Shown here: one piece after another, positions 61,751 through 64,000 of the stretch | Position numbering within the stretch: the stretch's first letter is position 1 | Layout: the number at the start of each line of letters is the position of its first letter | NCBI RefSeq assembly: GCF_041260155.1 | Contig: NC_091931.1 | Span: 49,193,758 to 49,257,757 of the forward strand | Length of the DNA stretch: 64,000 nt | From: Ptychodera flava | Lineage: Eukaryota > Hemichordata > Enteropneusta > Ptychoderidae | Direction: 5' to 3' | Program-made: the position numbers and the translations under genes | Notes under the pieces: generated by a model | What the model was told of the DNA's origin: nothing | Databases searched by the model: none | Seen by the model: only the letters and a program-made list of their open reading frames with translations

Positions 61751-63794
61751 CTTGGAAAAATGTATCTTTGTGTGTACCCTGTGTTGCTCGGAGAGATGGT
61801 AGATCAAATCTAGTGCCAGGCCCAGGGGTGCCTGGTACGCTGGCTGTGCAGTCTCTTTGTTTGTGAGGTTTTTCAAACAGATAATTCTAGACGCATCGAG
61901 GTGTCATCAGTGAACAACTTTATCATGTGTAATCAGATGGACCATTGGCCGATTTATCTGTGTCATCCTCTTCCACTGAATGAGACATTATAGCATTCCT
62001 TTCGGACCTTTGAAGCAGACGATGTTTGTAAACTTTCGTGACGTAAACATCATCGGGGTTAAGAGAGAGGAGTTACACTTGCCTCAAGTCCGTGGGCATA
62101 TTATTATCAAAACAGAGTAACTTTAAGGAATAAACCTCTGCAGACTGTTGCGTTGACGGTGAGGTGATCGCGTGGATCGTGTGGTGAACGTGTGGGCGAT
62201 GGTTTGGCCATTAGACAGTTACTACTGTGTAGGCCCGAGGAAAGTCATACGACTAGCAGCCAGCCTTGAAAGGGGTGTGTTCTTTTAACATTCACATGCC
62301 ACACTTTTTTTAACCAAAAAGTATAACCTAAAATCGCCTGACTATCAAGCTGAAGCGCCAGGTTGCTTCATTTCAGACTGGTACCAGGAGTACAACAACA
62401 TTGATCAGATAAAAATTGAACTGCAGGTTCGGCCTGTTTAATTTTTTCCCGCTCTTGTGTGTTTTTGTGTCTTCTTAGTAAGGTTTTACTGTTGACAGAC
62501 AGAGGCGGCAACAGACTTGACCTCACAGTGACCTGTGGGCTATAATCTATCGCGATTATGCAAAGCCACTACTCTGTTCTTCGTATTTGAGTCGCTAACG
62601 CCGCTTCTGTTTTGCAAGGCATGGTCCAAAAGCAGTGCAATGCACTATTTCACAGTGCAAATGTACAGATAACCCATATAAACCTTTGTCACTCTATTCA
62701 AATAAACACACATCTATATCTAGATATATAAGTCATGCATAAAGATACTAGAAATGCATATCATTTCGGGGTTTTTTTGTTACGATTTGGTGCAAAGCAT
62801 GTGCACTTCAGCTTTCTTTGCTGCTCAAGAAACTATAGTTGATGCAGAAGGTTATCATCGGGGACATTGGGTGCTGTATCAACCCATTCCACTGACCTAA
62901 CCATTGTTCTGATATCTTCGACATTAATTTGCACAAAAAGATGCAGGGAAACCTATTGTAACACATATTCACAACACGCTGCCGCTCTGTTGGATACAGG
63001 ACAAAAAGACTGACAAAGTGCTGAATCCCCTGTTTTTTAATTCAAATTTTACGACGAAAGTGTCCTATGTGTCTTCGTCATCCAATAATACACTTATGTC
63101 TTCATGTAGTTTTAAAAAGACGTCGAAAGTTTCAGGAATCTTTGAAGGTTGAAATTGTTATTACGTACAAGGGTCAAGACGTGTTTTCCCATACTATGTA
63201 TCTCAAATAATAAGCTGAGAACACCAATGTTTCTCATTTTTCCCCACACTTAGTAATGTGTATTTTTTTCTGTAGATTTTCATAGATTATGAAATTCTTA
63301 GACCAAAACATTAACAAATTGTACTTTATCTGCAGTAACAGAGCATATGTATTGTATACACATGACTTGAGATCAATGTTTCCACAGATAGTTTTGTCCA
63401 GAGAGTAAAAAAACAGTAAATGAATATTTCATCGTGCTTTTATAATACATCATAGTAACGAAAGCAAATGAGATGTTTCCATCGCTATACCCGTTCCTGC
63501 CACCAACTACCAAGGTTTATATTCAAATGTTCTGCTATAATTAAACTTGAATGTATACGACAAATCATCGTCCTTACGAGGATTTTGAGAGTCATTGTTA
63601 TGCCTCAGTTGCCTCTGGAGTTTATTGTGAATAAAGTCTATATGTGAGTCACATTTGTTTTCCTTGCACGCAGACATTGTATAACGTCACTAACAGCTAA
63701 AAGTTTTGAACTGAAGTTTTGACAGTATCAGCGATATGCTATTTCTGCAATGCGTGCGCGTTCCCTTCATACTTAGCACTATTCTCGTGTGTCT
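61751..63794. other. Intergenic spacer between SLC5 B and SLC5 C
   Basis: AT-rich. It should hold the SLC5 B promoter and the SLC5 C 3'UTR. I see no ORF, tRNA or repeat that can be supported. Confidence 0.4.
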
Positions 63795-64000
63795 TCAGGC
63801 GAAATATCCCCACATAAAGAAACAGATTAGTAACATTATGACGGCATTGACCGTGACGAATGAAGACCATTTGGGATTCTCTTCCAATGTCATGTCTATG
63901 TTCACTTCATCCTCGTCACCACTTGATAATTTACCATCCTTAGTGACACCGCAGAACCAATACAGCAGGCACCCCCAGGTTGAAGAATATTTCGCCTCGT
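63795..64000 (-). CDS. SLC5-family paralogue C, last coding exon (gene continues beyond the window)
   Basis: Frame reads WGCLLYWFCGV near the start, an acidic linker (SSGDEDEVNIDM), ENPKWSSF and a final helix ending MWGYFA, with stop at 63795-63797. It matches the last exons of paralogues A and B (ending WGFFA and WGFYA) in layout and in the phase-2 start, which would fall at about position 64000. Evidence for a third tandem copy. Confidence 0.88.
   Translation of the reverse strand, partial: EAKYSSTWGCLLYWFCGVTKDGKLSSGDEDEVNIDMTLEENPKWSSFVTVNAVIMLLICFFMWGYFA

Overview
The window is animal nuclear DNA. It has split genes with GT-AG introns, two Pol III tRNA genes, MITEs, LINE copies and long microsatellites. 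Intron-rich SGLT-type SLC5 genes, an INF2-like formin and a Polinton together suggest a marine invertebrate. I cannot name the phylum from sequence alone.

Layout. (1) Positions 1-26400, plus strand: the 3' part of a formin gene. A very long proline-rich FH1 exon is followed by ten exons for the FH2 domain and a short WH2/DAD-like tail. The FH1 exon is an internal tandem triplication. (2) Positions 4488-21355, inside formin intron 3: a complete Polinton/Maverick of about 16.9 kb. It has terminal inverted repeats of about 342 bp and a perfect 6-bp target duplication (ATGGTA). It encodes a protein-primed family-B DNA polymerase, a chromodomain integrase, a packaging ATPase, capsid-type proteins, several small membrane proteins and a fibre-like protein. 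It also carries two cargo activities that are not core Polinton genes: a deoxynucleoside kinase-like and a DEDDh exonuclease-like reading frame. Most of its genes are interrupted by single-base frameshifts, with almost no nonsense substitutions. (3) Positions 26400-30930: intergenic, with a decayed PHD/endonuclease LINE fragment and a tRNA-Lys(UUU). (4) Positions 30931-47165, minus strand: SLC5 gene A, 15 exons, with a 1-nt frameshift in exon 11. Its introns hold a TTAA-flanked MITE, a second identical tRNA-Lys, a tRNA-like SINE head and hairpins. (5) Positions 47166-52595: spacer with a hairpin, an orphan ORF and a 5'-truncated L1/Tx1-type LINE bounded by a 13-bp target duplication. (6) Positions 52596-61750, minus strand: SLC5 gene B, 15 exons with the same phases and two apparent GC-AG introns. 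(7) Positions 63795-64000, minus strand: the terminal coding exon of a third SLC5 paralogue, so this is a tandem array of at least three genes.

How the parts work together. The formin would nucleate and elongate actin filaments. The SLC5 array would give Na+-coupled solute uptake, but two signature sugar-site positions differ from glucose transporters. The Polinton reads as an integrated virus-like element with modules for integration, replication and virion building. A TATATA-type motif lies just upstream of nearly every start codon, as expected for a shared promoter. The main discoveries proposed are this common promoter motif, the adjacent kinase and exonuclease frames, the DLSDV-type fibre-like gene next to one TIR, and the indel-dominated damage to the element.
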